From the NCBI GenBank assembly GCA_021793935.1, contig JAJYRV010000146.1:1-5798 (forward strand): a stretch of 5,798 bases of DNA, in the 5' to 3' direction. The position numbers and the translations under genes are program-made. Shown here in pieces: positions 5,482-5,798 of the stretch (position 1 is the stretch's first letter; each line of letters opens with the position of its first letter). The notes under the pieces are model-generated. The model was not told where the DNA came from and ran no database searches. It saw only the letters and a list, made by a program, of their open reading frames with translations. The stretch comes from Actinomycetes bacterium. GTDB lineage: Bacteria > Actinomycetota > Actinomycetes > Actinomycetales > Beutenbergiaceae.

Positions 5482-5527
5482 AAGAAGGCCGGGATTCAAA
5501 GGAAACTGAATCCCGGCCTTCTTTATT
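5482..5527. terminator. Strong intrinsic terminator, 17-bp perfect stem, usable from both sides
   Basis: AAGAAGGCCGGGATTCA (5482-5498) pairs perfectly with 5507-5523 across an 8-nt loop (AAGGAAAC). On the + strand the 3' arm runs into TTCTTTATT, a fair U-rich tail, so it can end the riboswitch-like transcript. On the minus strand the arm ends CCTTCTT followed by GTCGCTT, so it can also end the surface-protein gene whose stop is 28 nt away. Confidence 0.88.
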
Positions 5528-5554
5528 CAGCGCGTTCTCAGGTGACGTGAAGCA

Positions 5555-5798
5555 CTACATGGCGCGTCGGCGACGCACGGCAAGAGCCGTACCGCCGGTC
5601 AACAACAAGAGCAGACCTGCTACGGCAACTCCAGTTGTTGAGACGCCAGTAACACTCAGCGACTCCTTCACATAGGTGTTCGTCACAGTGACTTCTTGGG
5701 TTTCACCTGCGGAGATCTCCAGGGTTTCTGAAGAGAACTCAGCACCAGTGAAGGTGTAGCCATCTAGATCAGGCACATCAATCTCATCGAAGGAGACC
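5555..5798 (-). CDS. Cell-wall-anchored surface protein, C-terminal end (sortase signal LSVTG, preceded by a VTNTY-type repeat domain)
   Basis: The frame is open to the window edge and ends at TAG (5557-5555); only the last 80 complete residues are present and the start lies outside. The visible part begins VSFDEIDVPDLDGYTFTG and ends its extracellular section with ETQEVTVTNTYVKES, the pattern of DUF5979/prealbumin-like beta-sandwich modules common in actinobacterial surface proteins. Next comes a sorting signal: LSVTG (5659-5645), a hydrophobic helix (VAVAGLLLLLTGGTALAV) and the basic tail RRRRAM. Sortase would cleave after the Thr and attach the protein to peptidoglycan. The motif has Ser where canonical LPxTG has Pro. 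Base composition is less GC-rich than the importer operon. A terminator hairpin follows the stop. Function of the N-terminal part cannot be judged. Confidence 0.82.
   Translation of the reverse strand, partial: VSFDEIDVPDLDGYTFTGAEFSSETLEISAGETQEVTVTNTYVKESLSVTGVSTTGVAVAGLLLLLTGGTALAVRRRRAM

Larger units (their letters stand above)
5252..5554. other. 303-bp stretch without a convincing gene
   Basis: Between the HicB-like gene and the surface-protein gene no reading frame has both a good start and a recognisable product. The stretch contains a 10-bp palindrome CCCTCGAGGG (5295-5304), a small hairpin (5329-5342), the possible promoter, the riboswitch-like element and the terminator described separately. 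No tRNA was recognised. Confidence 0.7.

Noticed and set aside
5482..5523. Possible tRNA arm or insertion-sequence end
   Set aside because: The repeat is a simple hairpin with a short loop and T-rich flank; no tRNA consensus, transposase or target-site duplication is seen.
5445..5675. 76-codon + strand frame after the riboswitch-like element
   Set aside because: It starts inside the riboswitch-like core, runs through the terminator and then antisense to the surface-protein gene; it is not a credible target gene.
1..5798. CRISPR array or phage/transposon remnants
   Set aside because: No regularly spaced direct repeats, integrase or transposase motifs were found in any frame.

Overview
The window looks like chromosomal DNA from a high-GC Gram-positive bacterium (Actinomycetota, perhaps Micrococcales or a neighbouring order). 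The evidence is GC-rich codon use in most genes (44 of 60 bases are G or C at 2041-2100), frequent GTG starts, two lipoproteins with long acidic or glycine-rich linkers, a HicB-like small protein of an actinobacterial type, and a sortase-type cell-wall anchor. Genus cannot be fixed from this.

Left part (1-3829, all + strand) is a transport region. It opens with the last 39 codons of a PhnE-like phosphonate ABC permease. A MurR/RpiR-type regulator (HTH plus SIS domain) overlaps the end of that gene. After a 175-bp gap holding a possible promoter, small inverted repeats and a 25-codon upstream ORF comes a complete three-gene ABC importer of the nitrate/sulfonate/taurine type: ATPase, permease and substrate-binding lipoprotein. 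These three genes are joined by 4-nt ATGA overlaps, so they are one operon. The ligand cannot be read from the sequence. The neighbouring SIS-domain regulator and PhnE-like gene hint at an organic phosphorus, sulfur or nitrogen nutrient.

Middle part (3823-4914): the importer operon meets a minus-strand gene head to head. The two stop codons lie in the arms of one near-perfect palindrome. The minus-strand gene encodes a secreted lipoprotein with an HEYLH zinc-protease motif followed by what looks like a CAP/SCP-like domain, an unusual combination. It has no ribosome binding site, and a -10 box sits six bases before its ATG, which fits a leaderless mRNA. Its start-proximal half is less GC-rich than the flanking operon.

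Right part (4915-5798): a 63-aa HicB-like protein with no toxin partner in view. Then comes a 303-bp stretch without a convincing gene that holds a possible promoter, an RNA resembling a compact or decayed ydaO-type c-di-AMP riboswitch, and a very strong 17-bp terminator hairpin. No + strand gene follows, so the RNA looks orphaned. The window ends in the C-terminus of a minus-strand cell-wall-anchored surface protein with an unusual LSVTG sorting motif.

The most promising leads are the zinc-protease/CAP-like lipoprotein and the orphan riboswitch-like unit. Both rest on reading by eye and need profile searches.
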